Shown: piece after piece, positions 25,045 to 34,514 of the stretch
Position numbering within the stretch: the first letter of the stretch is position 1
Layout of the letters: each line of letters begins with the position of its first letter
Assembly: GCF_000163295.1 (NCBI RefSeq)
Contig: NZ_GG700527.1
Coordinates: 1,642,469-1,704,361, forward strand
Direction of reading: 5' to 3'
Source of the DNA: Anaerococcus vaginalis ATCC 51170
GTDB lineage: Bacteria > Bacillota > Clostridia > Tissierellales > Peptoniphilaceae
DNA length: 61,893 nt
Notes under the pieces: model-generated
Seen by the model: only the letters and a program-made list of their open reading frames with translations
What the model was told of the DNA's origin: nothing
The model's database searches: none
Made by a program: the position numbers and the translations under genes

Positions 25045-26043
25045 CTAATCCCTCTTTTCATTATTTACTAGTTTATTTTTATTAAAAGAAAATTTATTTT
25101 TCTTTACTATTGTCTCATCAGAATTTTCTTTTTTATCATTCTTAACTATGTTTTTATCTTCCTTAGATTTTTCATCACAGATTTCTTTAGTTTTTTCTGA
25201 ATTTTTTATCTCAGCATTATTTAAATTATCATTTTTTTCTTCAATCTTTGAATTTTTTTCTAAGTTTTCCTTTTTTCCAAAAATATTTTCTACAAGCTCT
25301 TTTGCCAAAGACAAGTAAGCTCTAGCTCCCTTAGATTTTTCATCATAAGATATAACAGATTTTCCAAATGATGGCGCCTCTGCGAGTTTTATATTTCTTG
25401 GAATCATAGTAGAAAATACTTTTTCTTTAAAAAATAATTTTACTTCTTCTACTACTTCATAAGATAAATCCGTATCCTTATCAAACATACAAAGTAAAAC
25501 TCCCTCAATTTCCAAATCTTCTTTTATGGATTCTTTTATTGTTTGATAAGTTTTTAATAGCTCGCTCACTCCCTCAAGAGCATAGTATTCTGTTTGAATA
25601 GGAATAATTATAGAATCACTAGCTACAAGAGCATTTAAAGACAAAAGTCCCAAAGATGGCGGGCAATCTATCAAAATAATGTCAAAATCTTTTTTTATTT
25701 CTTCAATGATTTGGCTAAGCATTTTCAATCTTTCTTCTTGATCAAGACTTACAAGCTCTACTTCAAGACCTGACAAGGAATTTTCGCTAGCTATTAGATA
25801 AGGACCTTCCTCACTTTTTAAAATATAATCCTTGTGATTATCCCCTTCATCATAAAACAATTTGTATATTGATTTTTCAAGTTCATTTTTATCAAAACCA
25901 AGACCTGTTGTCGTATTGGCTTGTGGATCAAAATCAATAACCAATACTTTTTTATTAAGTTTTGACAAGGATACCGCAAGATTTACAACGCTTGTAGTTT
26001 TTCCTACTCCACCTTTTTGATTAAATATCGATATTGTCTTCAT
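25045..26043 (-). CDS. parA: Chromosome partition ATPase ParA/Soj with charged C-terminal tail
   Basis: A 332-residue ParA/Soj. The deviant Walker A is KGGVGKTTSVVNLA, switch residues DFDPQAN follow, and Walker B-like DIILIDCPPSLG is present. Soj proteins are usually about 250-280 residues; the extra 75 or so at the C-terminus (from about residue 255) is a low-complexity run of Lys, Glu, Asn and Asp. It may strengthen DNA or partner contacts, but this is a guess. The start lies inside the 3' end of cinA. Confidence 0.95.
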   Translation of the reverse strand: MKTISIFNQKGGVGKTTSVVNLAVSLSKLNKKVLVIDFDPQANTTTGLGFDKNELEKSIYKLFYDEGDNHKDYILKSEEGPYLIASENSLSGLEVELVSLDQEERLKMLSQIIEEIKKDFDIILIDCPPSLGLLSLNALVASDSIIIPIQTEYYALEGVSELLKTYQTIKESIKEDLEIEGVLLCMFDKDTDLSYEVVEEVKLFFKEKVFSTMIPRNIKLAEAPSFGKSVISYDEKSKGARAYLSLAKELVENIFGKKENLEKNSKIEEKNDNLNNAEIKNSEKTKEICDEKSKEDKNIVKNDKKENSDETIVKKNKFSFNKNKLVNNEKRD

Positions 26044-27235
26044 ACTTACCTCTCATAATAATTATAGCAAGATCTAAGGCTCGATTTTTTGCAAAAAGTC
26101 TTGCCTTATTCCTATCAGCTGAAAATTGAAATTTTTTTATAACTTTTTGGTTCTTATATTTTATAGCAAGAATTACCTCTCCCTTGTGGGCATAGCCAGT
26201 TGATCCTATACAAAGACTTGAATTTGTAATTTTGTATAAGCCTTCCACCATTTCGTTTGCACACTCAACACTTACCGCACTATATTTTTCTAATGTTTCA
26301 CGTGAAACATTTAAAATCTTTTCTTTAATTTTATCCGAATAAGTTATATAGGATTCTTCTATTACCTCACTTGCTCCACTTATATCTATTATTGATGAAG
26401 CAATCAATCCCCCTGTTATAGATTCACAAGTAGAAACTTTTTCGTTTCTTTCTTTTAATAAATTTATTAAAGTTTCTTCTTTTCTCAAACCATCATCGGA
26501 AATAAACAAATTTCCAAAAATATTTTTAACTTCTTTTTCTTTTTCATTTAATAAAAAATCTGCTTCTTTTTCGCTTTTAGCCTTTGCAGTAATTCTTAAA
26601 AATCCACCTTCATTATCAAAATAAGGAGAAATTGTAGGGTTTGTTGATGACAAATCAATTCTATTTGCCATATCCCATTCTCCCAAAAGTCCAATTCTTA
26701 AATTCTTCGATTTAATAATAGCATCTTTTTTCAAATAACTTGAAAGTTTATTTTCAAACATATATTCCATTTCTCTTGGTGGTCCTGGAAGAAGAATTAT
26801 CTTAGTCTTATCTCCCATTATGCAACCTGGAGCTGTTCCTTTGTCGTTATCTAAAATAATTGCACCTTTTGGAAATTTTGCTTGTTTTAAATTTACCTCA
26901 ATAGCTTTTTTATTATTAGAAAAATATCTTTCAATTCTTTCTTTTGATTTTTTATCTATTTCTACTTGGTTTTCTTTACCTATAACTTTTATGGCTACTT
27001 CTTTGCTTATGTCATCTTCAGTTGGTCCAAGCCCTCCTGTTACAAAGATATAATCAACTTTTCCATAAGCATTTTTCATCGCTTGGTACAATCTATCAAA
27101 ATTATCTCCAATAGTTACCATCTTATAGACATCTATTCCATATTCTGTAAGTTTTTGTCCTATAAATTTTGAATTAGTATCTGTAATATTTCCTAATAAT
27201 ATTTCTGTTCCTACAGAAAAAATTTGTGCTTTCAT
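26021..27235 (-). CDS. cinA: CinA-family nicotinamide-nucleotide amidase/competence-damage protein
   Basis: A 404-residue CinA. The N-terminal half (MKAQIFSVGTEILLG onward) is the molybdopterin-binding-like COG1058 domain with FVTGGLGPTEDD; the C-terminal half (about 255-404) is the amidase domain with STCESITGGLIAS and IGSTGYA. I start at 27235, where AGAGG lies 6 bases upstream; the in-frame ATG 39 bases earlier has no RBS. The family recycles NMN or ADP-ribose-type metabolites. The coding region contains a parS site and its end overlaps the parA start by 23 bases. Confidence 0.93.
   Translation of the reverse strand: MKAQIFSVGTEILLGNITDTNSKFIGQKLTEYGIDVYKMVTIGDNFDRLYQAMKNAYGKVDYIFVTGGLGPTEDDISKEVAIKVIGKENQVEIDKKSKERIERYFSNNKKAIEVNLKQAKFPKGAIILDNDKGTAPGCIMGDKTKIILLPGPPREMEYMFENKLSSYLKKDAIIKSKNLRIGLLGEWDMANRIDLSSTNPTISPYFDNEGGFLRITAKAKSEKEADFLLNEKEKEVKNIFGNLFISDDGLRKEETLINLLKERNEKVSTCESITGGLIASSIIDISGASEVIEESYITYSDKIKEKILNVSRETLEKYSAVSVECANEMVEGLYKITNSSLCIGSTGYAHKGEVILAIKYKNQKVIKKFQFSADRNKARLFAKNRALDLAIIIMRGKYEDNIDI
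26294..26309. promoter_or_regulatory. parS site inside cinA
   Basis: An exact TGTTTCACGTGAAACA embedded in the cinA coding frame, where it encodes part of Val-Ser-Arg-Glu-Thr. It keeps the full palindrome despite the coding constraint. Confidence 0.95.
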
Positions 27236-27282
27236 AAATCCTCTTTTCTCTATAATAGTATAACATATTTTCAATAAAAAAA

Positions 27283-27298
27283 TGTTTCACGTGAAACA
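27283..27298. promoter_or_regulatory. parS site between rsmG and cinA
   Basis: TGTTTCACGTGAAACA flanked by A-run and T-run sequence, so the palindrome extends to AAAAAATG...CATTTTTT. In RNA it could double as a terminator for the rsmG operon on the minus strand. Confidence 0.95.
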
Positions 27299-27322
27299 TT
27301 TTTTCTTTTATTTATTTTATTT

Positions 27323-27952
27323 TTATAAAGGATTCTTTTTGGGTTGATTTTTTCCTCTAGGATATTTCTTTTTCGTTGACCTTACTTTTTTTATTAAAAT
27401 ATTTTTTCTTGTATTTCCGTAAAGATCAATTGTATCAATATTAATTAATTCTCCTCCCAAAATTTTCAAAGCACTTTGTGCTTGTTCATATTCTTCTTCT
27501 GCTTTTGGACCTTTCATAGCTATAAATATTCCGCCAACTTTTAAAAATGGAAGAGCATATTCTGAAAGTGTTGATAAATTTGCAACAGCTCTTGAAATAA
27601 CCATATCAAATTCTTCTCTATGATCTTTTGCGTAATCTTCTGCTCTGATATGAATAGCTTTGGCTTTTTCAAGTTTTAATTCTTCTATTACTTCATTCAT
27701 AAAATTTACTTTTTTATTTACTGAATCTATCAAAGTTAAATCAAAATCTGTTTCAATTCTTAGAGGTATTCCTGGAAATCCAGCTCCTGATCCAATATCC
27801 AAAACTTTCATTCCTTTATTTATATATGATTTTATAGTAAGAGAGTCTTCAAAATGTTTTATCCTTATTTCTTTCGGATCATCTATGCTTGTTAGATTAA
27901 ATTTTTTATTTGTTTCTATGAGCATTTGTTCATATATTTTAAACTTATCCAT
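27323..27952 (-). CDS. rsmG: 16S rRNA m7G527 methyltransferase
   Basis: A 209-residue RsmG (GidB). The SAM-binding motif is [15 protein letters not shown], with the downstream [18 protein letters not shown] conserved in the family. The C-terminus carries an extra basic stretch [18 protein letters not shown]. The start overlaps the mnmG stop by 8 bases, in the usual origin-side order mnmE-mnmG-rsmG. Confidence 0.95.
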   Translation of the reverse strand: MDKFKIYEQMLIETNKKFNLTSIDDPKEIRIKHFEDSLTIKSYINKGMKVLDIGSGAGFPGIPLRIETDFDLTLIDSVNKKVNFMNEVIEELKLEKAKAIHIRAEDYAKDHREEFDMVISRAVANLSTLSEYALPFLKVGGIFIAMKGPKAEEEYEQAQSALKILGGELINIDTIDLYGNTRKNILIKKVRSTKKKYPRGKNQPKKNPL

Positions 27953-29864
27953 TTAAATCTCCTGCCTTAAGTCTTATAAGAAGTACATTTATATCAGCTG
28001 GCGAAACTCCTGAAATTCTTGAGGCTTGACCTATTGAATCTGGTTTTATTTTATTTAATTTTTCTGCTGATTCTTTTTTCAATCCATTGATTTTACTGTA
28101 ATCAATATCATGGTCTAGTTTTTTGTTTTCAAGTTTTTTAAATTTTCCTATATCTGCCATTTGTTTTTTGATATATCCTTGATATTTGATTTCTGTTTGA
28201 ACTTGAATTTGTTGGAATTTTGGCAATTCTGGTCTATCAGGATCCAAAACTTCCAATTTTTTATAAGTTAATTCTGGTCTTTTTATAAGATCGAACAAAC
28301 TATATCCAGTTTTTATAGGATTTGAACCTATTTTTTCTAGAATTTCATTATTTTCTTCGTTAGGACTAATCATTACATTTTTTAATCTAGAAATTTCTTT
28401 TTCAATATTTTCTCTTTTTACCACCATTTTTTCATAACGTTCATCTGATACAAGTCCTATTTCATGTCCTTTTTCTGTAAGCCTAAAATCAGCATTATCT
28501 TGCCTCATTGTAAGTCTATATTCACACCTTGAAGTCATCATCCTATATGGTTCATTAGTTCCTTTAGTTACTAAATCATCAATCAAAACTCCAATATAAG
28601 CATCAGACCTATCAAGAATTAAGGCATCTTCTCCTCTTAATTTTAAAGCTGCATTTATTCCTGCAATAAGACCTTGCCCTGCAGCTTCTTCATATCCACT
28701 TGAACCATTTATTTGTCCTGCAAAAAATAAATTTTCAATCTCTTTTGACTCTAAACTTCTTTTTAAATTTGTAGAATCAAGGCAGTCATATTCAATTCCA
28801 TAAGCAGGTCTAATGATTTTACAATTTTCTAAGCCTTCTATGGTTTTATAGAATTCTTTTTGAACTTCTTGAGGAAGAGTTGATGAAACGCCTTGAATAT
28901 ACATCTCATCTGTTGAAAGACTTTCAGGTTCAATAAAAACTTGGTGGATGTCCCTATCTGGAAATCTTACCATTTTATCTTCAATTGATGGACAATATCT
29001 TGGACCAATTCCTTTTACAAGGCCTGCATACATTGGTGACCTATCCAAATTTTCCATAATAATTTCTTTAGTTTTTTCTGTTGTATATGTCAAATAACAA
29101 GCTTCTTGTTTTTTATCTGAAAAATCTTTGTCTTCATTTAAAAATGAAAAGGCAACAACATTTTCATCTCCTTTTTGAATTTCAGTTTTTGAAAGATCTA
29201 GACTTTTTTTATCAACTCTTGCTGGAGTTCCAGTTTTAAAACGTCTTAATGAAAAACCTAATTGCTCTAAACTATCGGATAAATGAGTTGCTGCAGATAA
29301 ACCATGTGGACCTGATGTTTTTTGAAAATCTCCCATCAAAATTTTTCCATTTAAATATGTTCCTGTGCAAACCACACAAGCTTTTGTAGGAAAAATTGCC
29401 CCTTGAATTGTTTCAACGCTTTTTACTTTGCCATCTTCAATATTAATTTTATCTACTTCTTGTTCAAACAAATCAAGATTTTCTTGATTTTCAAGAGTTT
29501 TTTTCATCTCTTGATGGTATTTGATTTTATCAGCTTGAACTCTCAAAGAATGAACCGCTGGACCTTTTGATGTATTTAACATTCTTGATTGGATGAAAGT
29601 CTTATCAATATTTATTGCCATTTCTCCACCCAAAGCATCAATTTCTCTAACTATATGTCCCTTTCCAGTTCCTCCAATATTAGGATTACATGGCATATCA
29701 GCCACCGATTCCATACTTGTCGTAAGAACCAAAGTTTTAAATCCAAGCCTAGCAGAGGCAAGACCTGCCTCACAACCAGCATGACCTGCACCTACAACAA
29801 CTACATCATAGGCTTCGTCTATATATTTATGATTTTTATTTTCTAACTTATTATTTTCCAACAC
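27945..29864 (-). CDS. mnmG: tRNA uridine 34 carboxymethylaminomethyl enzyme, FAD subunit
   Basis: A 639-residue MnmG (GidA) that works with MnmE on the wobble uridine of tRNAs. FAD motif [13 protein letters not shown] follows an 18-residue N-terminal extension. [32 protein letters not shown] and [18 protein letters not shown] are family signatures. The start overlaps the end of mnmE by 14 bases. Normal length for the family. Confidence 0.97.
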   Translation of the reverse strand: MLENNKLENKNHKYIDEAYDVVVVGAGHAGCEAGLASARLGFKTLVLTTSMESVADMPCNPNIGGTGKGHIVREIDALGGEMAINIDKTFIQSRMLNTSKGPAVHSLRVQADKIKYHQEMKKTLENQENLDLFEQEVDKINIEDGKVKSVETIQGAIFPTKACVVCTGTYLNGKILMGDFQKTSGPHGLSAATHLSDSLEQLGFSLRRFKTGTPARVDKKSLDLSKTEIQKGDENVVAFSFLNEDKDFSDKKQEACYLTYTTEKTKEIIMENLDRSPMYAGLVKGIGPRYCPSIEDKMVRFPDRDIHQVFIEPESLSTDEMYIQGVSSTLPQEVQKEFYKTIEGLENCKIIRPAYGIEYDCLDSTNLKRSLESKEIENLFFAGQINGSSGYEEAAGQGLIAGINAALKLRGEDALILDRSDAYIGVLIDDLVTKGTNEPYRMMTSRCEYRLTMRQDNADFRLTEKGHEIGLVSDERYEKMVVKRENIEKEISRLKNVMISPNEENNEILEKIGSNPIKTGYSLFDLIKRPELTYKKLEVLDPDRPELPKFQQIQVQTEIKYQGYIKKQMADIGKFKKLENKKLDHDIDYSKINGLKKESAEKLNKIKPDSIGQASRISGVSPADINVLLIRLKAGDLNG

Positions 29865-31215
29865 AAAACTCCCTAAATACCTTATCCATTATTTTATCTG
29901 AAACAGTTTCTCCTATTATAAGTCCCAAATCATCATAAGAAGATCTCAAATCAACTTCTACACAATCAATAGGAACATAAGCTTTTATATCATCTAATGA
30001 TGATTCCAGTTTTTTTCTTGAAGAATTTAATAATCTTTCATGTCTTAAATTTGTTATCATCAAAGATTCCTTATTTAATTCTTTTGAATCAAAAATATCA
30101 AAAATTGCCCCTTCTAATTTATCAACTCCATCTCGTGAAACCATAGATGTTTCGATAATTTTAAAAGAATCATCAAAATCAATTTTTGAAATTTTTGAAT
30201 CCAAATCAATTTTGTTTAAGATTATAATAGCATTTTTTCCTTTTAACATATCCAAAATCATCTTATCTTCGTGATCTAGTTTTCTGGACCTATCAAATAT
30301 TGCTATAATAAGATCTGCATCTTCTGCTAATTCTTTTGATCTTTGCACTCCAATTTTTTCAACTTCATCGTGGGTTTCCCTAATTCCTGCCGTATCATTA
30401 ATTTTTAAAGTTAAATTTCCAAGATTTATATACTCAGTTATAGAATCTCTTGTAGTTCCAGGAATATCTGTAACAATTGCCCTGTTTTCATTTAATAAAA
30501 CATTTAAAAGTGAAGATTTTCCTACATTTGGCTTGCCAATTATAGTTGTTTCAATCCCATCTTTTACAAGCTTTCCCTTATTTGCTGTTGCTAGAAGTTT
30601 TGAAATTTCATCATAGGCCTTTTGCATAAAATCTATAATATTATCAACTGGCAAATCCTCTCCATCTTCGGTAAAATTAATAGAATATTCTATTCTTGAT
30701 AAGGCCTCAAGTTCTATATTTCTAATTTCCTCAATTTTTTCTCTTAACAAACCTGATAAATGTTTTAAACCTTGTTTTTGTGATAATTCATTGGTTGAAT
30801 TTATAATATCAAGAACTGCCTCAGCTTGGGATAAATCTATTCTTCCATTAAGAAAAGCTCTTTTTGTAAATTCTCCCCTATCTGCAAGCTCACAGCCCAT
30901 ATCCAATAATAAATTCAAAATATCTCTTACAGAAATCATTGAACCGTGGCAATTTATCTCGCAAATATCTTCTCTTGTGTAGGTGTTTGGTCCTTTCATA
31001 AAATTAACCATAACTTCATCAAAAATACGGCCGTCTTTTTCTATATGACCGTATCTCATCATCCTATTATCTTTTTCTTTATCTAAAGCCCTGTTATTTA
31101 TTGGCTTAAAAATCTTTTTTATAATGTCAAAAGATTTATCGCCACTCATACGAACTATAGATATACCACCACTACCTTGTGGCGTAGAAATTGCTGCTAT
31201 TGTAGATTCACTCAT
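29851..31215 (-). CDS. mnmE: tRNA modification GTPase
   Basis: A 454-residue MnmE. The N-terminal domain binds formyl-THF, and the G domain sits inside a helical domain with P-loop GKPNVGKSS, switch [11 protein letters not shown]3 DTAG and G4 NKID. The conserved C-terminal Cys is present in FREFCVGK. The methenyl/formyl-THF-related fchA lies in the next cluster, though no direct link is shown. A -10 TATAAT on the minus strand at 31278-31283 provides a promoter between parS and the gene. Confidence 0.97.
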   Translation of the reverse strand: MSESTIAAISTPQGSGGISIVRMSGDKSFDIIKKIFKPINNRALDKEKDNRMMRYGHIEKDGRIFDEVMVNFMKGPNTYTREDICEINCHGSMISVRDILNLLLDMGCELADRGEFTKRAFLNGRIDLSQAEAVLDIINSTNELSQKQGLKHLSGLLREKIEEIRNIELEALSRIEYSINFTEDGEDLPVDNIIDFMQKAYDEISKLLATANKGKLVKDGIETTIIGKPNVGKSSLLNVLLNENRAIVTDIPGTTRDSITEYINLGNLTLKINDTAGIRETHDEVEKIGVQRSKELAEDADLIIAIFDRSRKLDHEDKMILDMLKGKNAIIILNKIDLDSKISKIDFDDSFKIIETSMVSRDGVDKLEGAIFDIFDSKELNKESLMITNLRHERLLNSSRKKLESSLDDIKAYVPIDCVEVDLRSSYDDLGLIIGETVSDKIMDKVFREFCVGK

Positions 31216-31308
31216 AATTCATCCTTTCTAAAATGACTGTTTACCTTTGACATAAACAAAATTTTCATTCTTTCCATATTATACATTAATTTTACCAATT
31301 AAAAAAGA

Positions 31309-31324
31309 TGTTTCACGTGAAACA
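31309..31324. promoter_or_regulatory. parS site between jag and mnmE
   Basis: TGTTTCACGTGAAACA, extended to a 20-bp palindrome (31307-31326). It is the parS nearest the origin, about 2.7 kb from the DnaA-box cluster. Confidence 0.95.
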
Positions 31325-31333
31325 TCCTTTATG

Positions 31334-32203
31334 TTAATCTAATTTATAATCAACTACAACATATCTTTTTGGCTCAACTCCTTCTGAGTGAGAATCAAGC
31401 TTATCATATTTTGAAATTTGCTCGTGAGCAAGTCTTCTTTCATAGGAATTCATATATTTTAAGTTCCAACTTTTTCTTGTTTTTAAAACTTTTTTGCACG
31501 CCTTATCAGCAAGCATTACGATTTTTTCATCACGTCTTTTTTTGTAGTTATTTATATCAATATTAAGCTTAACCTTATTTGATCTTGCTTTTATAATTTT
31601 TCTTATTACAGTTTCAATTGCATCAAGGGTTCTTCCATTTTTGCCAATTACAATCCCTGTATCTTTTGGATCAATTTTTGCATCAAGCTTAATGATGTTA
31701 TCTTCTAAATTTCCAATAACTTTTACATCTTCAAAGTGCATTTGGATTAAAATTTCTTCTAACAAATCTTTTGCTTTGTAATAAAGACTTACTTCATCTT
31801 CTTTTTGGTCAGAATCTTCTAATTCTTCTTCAAAATCTTCTTCTATTAAGTCTTCAAAAGATTCATTTATTTCATCCAAATTTTCTTTTTCATCCAATTC
31901 ATCTTCAAAAGAATTTTCTTCTTCTATTTTTTCTGATAAATCTTCCAAATCAAATTCTTTTTCTAGCTCTTTTTTGCTATCTTCTTCAATTTCTTTCATT
32001 AATGAATCAATTCCCTCATTAATATCTTCATCGTAAGAAATTTTAACAACAGCATCTTTTTGTCCAATTAAACCTAAAAATCCTGTAGATTCTTCTTCTA
32101 TAACTTCAATATCAACTTCATTTATTGATTTATTAATTTCTTTTAAAGCTTCATTAATAGCTTCATCTTTAGTTTTTGCTGTTTTTACTATTGATCTTTT
32201 CAT
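31334..32203 (-). CDS. jag: RNA-binding protein Jag (KhpB)
   Basis: A 289-residue protein in three parts. Residues 1-55 are the Jag_N domain (KTAKTKDEAINEALKEI). Residues 65-140 are a very acidic Glu/Asp linker. The C-terminal part holds a KH domain with IGKNGRTLDAIETV and an R3H domain with SYERRLAHEQISKY. KhpB works with KhpA in binding mRNA and is tied to cell-envelope growth in other Firmicutes. It overlaps the end of yidC by 35 bases. Confidence 0.95.
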   Translation of the reverse strand: MKRSIVKTAKTKDEAINEALKEINKSINEVDIEVIEEESTGFLGLIGQKDAVVKISYDEDINEGIDSLMKEIEEDSKKELEKEFDLEDLSEKIEEENSFEDELDEKENLDEINESFEDLIEEDFEEELEDSDQKEDEVSLYYKAKDLLEEILIQMHFEDVKVIGNLEDNIIKLDAKIDPKDTGIVIGKNGRTLDAIETVIRKIIKARSNKVKLNIDINNYKKRRDEKIVMLADKACKKVLKTRKSWNLKYMNSYERRLAHEQISKYDKLDSHSEGVEPKRYVVVDYKLD

Positions 32204-32927
32204 CTTTTTCCTCTTTATCTCTTTTGCTTAGGCCAACTAAATATTGTCCTCCAAGAATTAAAAGTCTTGCAAGTGAGCTTGTTGTCCAATATAAAGGCAA
32301 ACCTGCAGGAAGGTTTCTAAATACAAAATAATAAATTACTGGCATAGCCAAAAGCATATTATTCATAGAACCCATACCAGGAGTATTTTGAGCTTGACCT
32401 TGAGGTGATGTTTTCATTGTGAAAAGTTGAACACCTAATTGGCTTATACTTGTTAAAAGTGGCAAACCATAAAATAAAGGATCTGCCTTAGAAAGGGTTG
32501 GTACCCATAAAAAATTATCTTTAACTTGGTGCATTTCACCTGCAAATATAAATTTATTTGGATTTTGAATAACCCTATATAAAGATAAAAGTATTAATAA
32601 TTGGAAAATCATAACCAAACATGAAGATATTCCTGGTCCTACGCCTTCTTCCTTATATAATTGTTGCATTTTTTGTTGCATAATTTGAGGATCGTAGGCA
32701 TATTTTTTCTTAATTTCTTCAACTTTTGGCTGAATCTCTCCACTTTTTGCCGCTTGTTTTTGTTGATTCATAGTCATTGGTATAGTAATTAATGATACCA
32801 AAACTGTCATTAAAATAATTGAAATAGCATAAAAACTTATATTAGATGGTTCAGTAAAATTATTTACTAAAGAATCATAAATAAATTTCATTAAGCTACC
32901 CAATATTTGTGCTATAAAACTTAACAT
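32169..32927 (-). CDS. yidC: Membrane protein insertase YidC/Oxa1
   Basis: A 252-residue YidC with five hydrophobic segments and the hallmark cytoplasmic hairpin KKYAYDPQIMQQKMQQLYKEEGVGP. There is no lipobox near the N-terminus, unlike Bacillus SpoIIIJ. The groove arginine of SpoIIIJ (five residues before the conserved Pro of the second TM region) aligns by eye with S45 here (VLVSLITIPMT). The C-terminus is a short basic/acidic tail. The gene lies in the normal rnpA-yidD-yidC-jag order. Confidence 0.93.
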   Translation of the reverse strand: MLSFIAQILGSLMKFIYDSLVNNFTEPSNISFYAISIILMTVLVSLITIPMTMNQQKQAAKSGEIQPKVEEIKKKYAYDPQIMQQKMQQLYKEEGVGPGISSCLVMIFQLLILLSLYRVIQNPNKFIFAGEMHQVKDNFLWVPTLSKADPLFYGLPLLTSISQLGVQLFTMKTSPQGQAQNTPGMGSMNNMLLAMPVIYYFVFRNLPAGLPLYWTTSSLARLLILGGQYLVGLSKRDKEEKDEKINSKNSKN

Positions 32928-32968
32928 TATCTCTCCTAATCTCTAGTGTAAATATAAAAAATCAATTG

Positions 32969-33181
32969 CTAGGCCGGATCGTATCCTCCTTTAGAAAAAG
33001 GATTGCACCTTAGAATTCTCCAACAAGCCTTAAAAAAGGCCTTAAAAAAATTGTACTTTTTAAAACAGTCAATAGCATATTGGCTACAAGTAGGATAATA
33101 TTTACATTTTCCAGAGCCTAATAGTGGAGAAATAAACAATTGATAAAATCTAATTAATATTAGAAAAAGTTTATTTAACAT
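32969..33181 (-). CDS. yidD: Membrane protein insertion efficiency factor
   Basis: A 70-residue YidD with the family signature [19 protein letters not shown] and a [12 protein letters not shown] ending. It assists YidC-dependent insertion at the inner membrane face through an amphipathic helix. Its start overlaps the end of rnpA by 11 bases. Confidence 0.95.
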   Translation of the reverse strand: MLNKLFLILIRFYQLFISPLLGSGKCKYYPTCSQYAIDCFKKYNFFKAFFKACWRILRCNPFSKGGYDPA

Positions 33182-33521
33182 ATCTAATTTTCTTGTCCTT
33201 AAAGGCTTTACTAAGTACGTGTCCCAAAGAAGATTTAAGTTTTTGGTAAGTAAAATCTGTGGTATGTTTTTTTGGAATAATAATTATATCTACATTATTA
33301 ATATTCCTATAATTTTCATAAACAATTGCCCTAAGTCTTCTTTTAAGTTTATTTCTTTGATTTGCCTTGCCTATTTTTTTAGAAATAGAAAAGCCAAACC
33401 TTGGCCTATTTACACCGTTATTTTTTATAAAAACGGTAAAATCTCTATTGTAGTAGTGCTTAGATTTTTTATAAACTCTTTCAAAGTCTACATTCTTTCT
33501 TAAACTAAATTGTTTTTCCAT
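33171..33521 (-). CDS. rnpA: Ribonuclease P protein component
   Basis: A 116-residue RnpA, the protein subunit of RNase P. The RNR motif [12 protein letters not shown] and the [12 protein letters not shown] segment are family signatures, and the protein is strongly basic. It follows rpmH and precedes yidD as in most origin regions. The RNA subunit gene is not in this window. Confidence 0.95.
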   Translation of the reverse strand: MEKQFSLRKNVDFERVYKKSKHYYNRDFTVFIKNNGVNRPRFGFSISKKIGKANQRNKLKRRLRAIVYENYRNINNVDIIIIPKKHTTDFTYQKLKSSLGHVLSKAFKDKKIRYVK

Positions 33522-33557
33522 AAGAATAAAACCTAACTTCTAACTTATCTACAATAT

Positions 33558-33577
33558 AAAAAAGCCGCAGCTTTTTT
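33558..33577 (-). terminator. Hairpin between rpmH and rnpA
   Basis: AAAAAAGC and GCTTTTTT with a 4-base loop just after the rpmH stop. It is probably a partial terminator that lets rpmH be made in excess over rnpA. Confidence 0.7.
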
Positions 33578-33578
33578 A

Positions 33579-33713
33579 TTATGCAGATAATTTCTTTCTT
33601 CCCTTTTGTCTTCTGGATTTTAAAACTCTTCTACCAGCGGGAGTTGACATTCTTTTTCTAAAGCCATGGTCTTTTTTTCTTTTTCTTCTATTTGGTTGAT
33701 AAGTTCTCTTCAT
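33579..33713 (-). CDS. rpmH: Ribosomal protein bL34
   Basis: A 44-residue protein, [20 protein letters not shown] at the start and GRKKLSA at the end, identical in plan to bL34 of other Firmicutes. AGGAGG lies 7 bases before the ATG at 33713. It is the gene nearest the DnaA-box cluster on the left side. Confidence 0.97.
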   Translation of the reverse strand: MKRTYQPNRRKRKKDHGFRKRMSTPAGRRVLKSRRQKGRKKLSA

Positions 33714-33989
33714 ATTATCACCTCCTATTATTTTACGCTGTCTTTTATTATATTTAAATAATGGTAGAAAGTCAAGGTTTTAAATATAAAAATACAAAAA
33801 TTTAAATTAAAAATTAATGCTTAAATTTTATAGGTTTATATTTTTATTTGAAAATAAAAAATAATACTTTAAATTTTTTAAAATTTAAAATTTTTGTGTG
33901 TAAATTTCTATTTTTTCTGAAATTTTAATACTAATATAAGTTTTATAAATTTTATGCAAATATCCATCGAATTTAAATTATTATTTATG

Positions 33990-34490
33990 TGTGGATAAGT
34001 TTTTTTAATTATATTTTATACACATACAATTTTGATTGTTCTTTATTTGAATAATTTTTAAATTTCTTGAAATATTTTTTTAATAAATTCCTATAATCAA
34101 AGATTTACTCATAAAAATATTTACAAATTTTTATATTTTATCAAGATATCCACATTATCCACATAGTTTTAATTTTTCTAAATTTAAATTTTTTTAGCTT
34201 ATCCCAAACTTATCAACATTTTGTGGATAACTTTACAAAATGGCTATATTAGTGTATAATCTCTTGTGTAAAAGATGATGATAAGTCTATTTTTTATTGA
34301 TTTGCTTATTTTTTTTGTGGATAAATTAATTGTATTATTTTATTTTTTTAAAAATAAGCAAAAATTTTCTCTAAAAATAAAGATTTATCCTATCCACATT
34401 AAAGTTATCCACAACTTATCCAAAATTTGGGGATAAGTCGAAAAATATAATTAACTTATTACAATTTACCATTTTGTTAAGTGTGGATAA
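33990..34490. other. Replication origin, upstream DnaA-box cluster (oriC)
   Basis: Consensus 9-mers (TTATNCACA either way) lie at 33990-33998 (-), 34016-34024 (+), 34155-34163 (+), 34222-34230 (-), 34316-34324 (-), 34405-34413 (+) and 34482-34490 (-). One-mismatch copies sit at 34146-34154, 34210-34218, 34390-34398, 34416-34424 and 34428-34436. The surrounding DNA is extremely AT-rich. Genes diverge here, rpmH leftward and dnaA rightward. The whole 33714-34514 spacer holds no gene. Confidence 0.93.
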
Positions 34491-34514
34491 TATTTTATGA
34501 AAGAGAGCTGTAAG

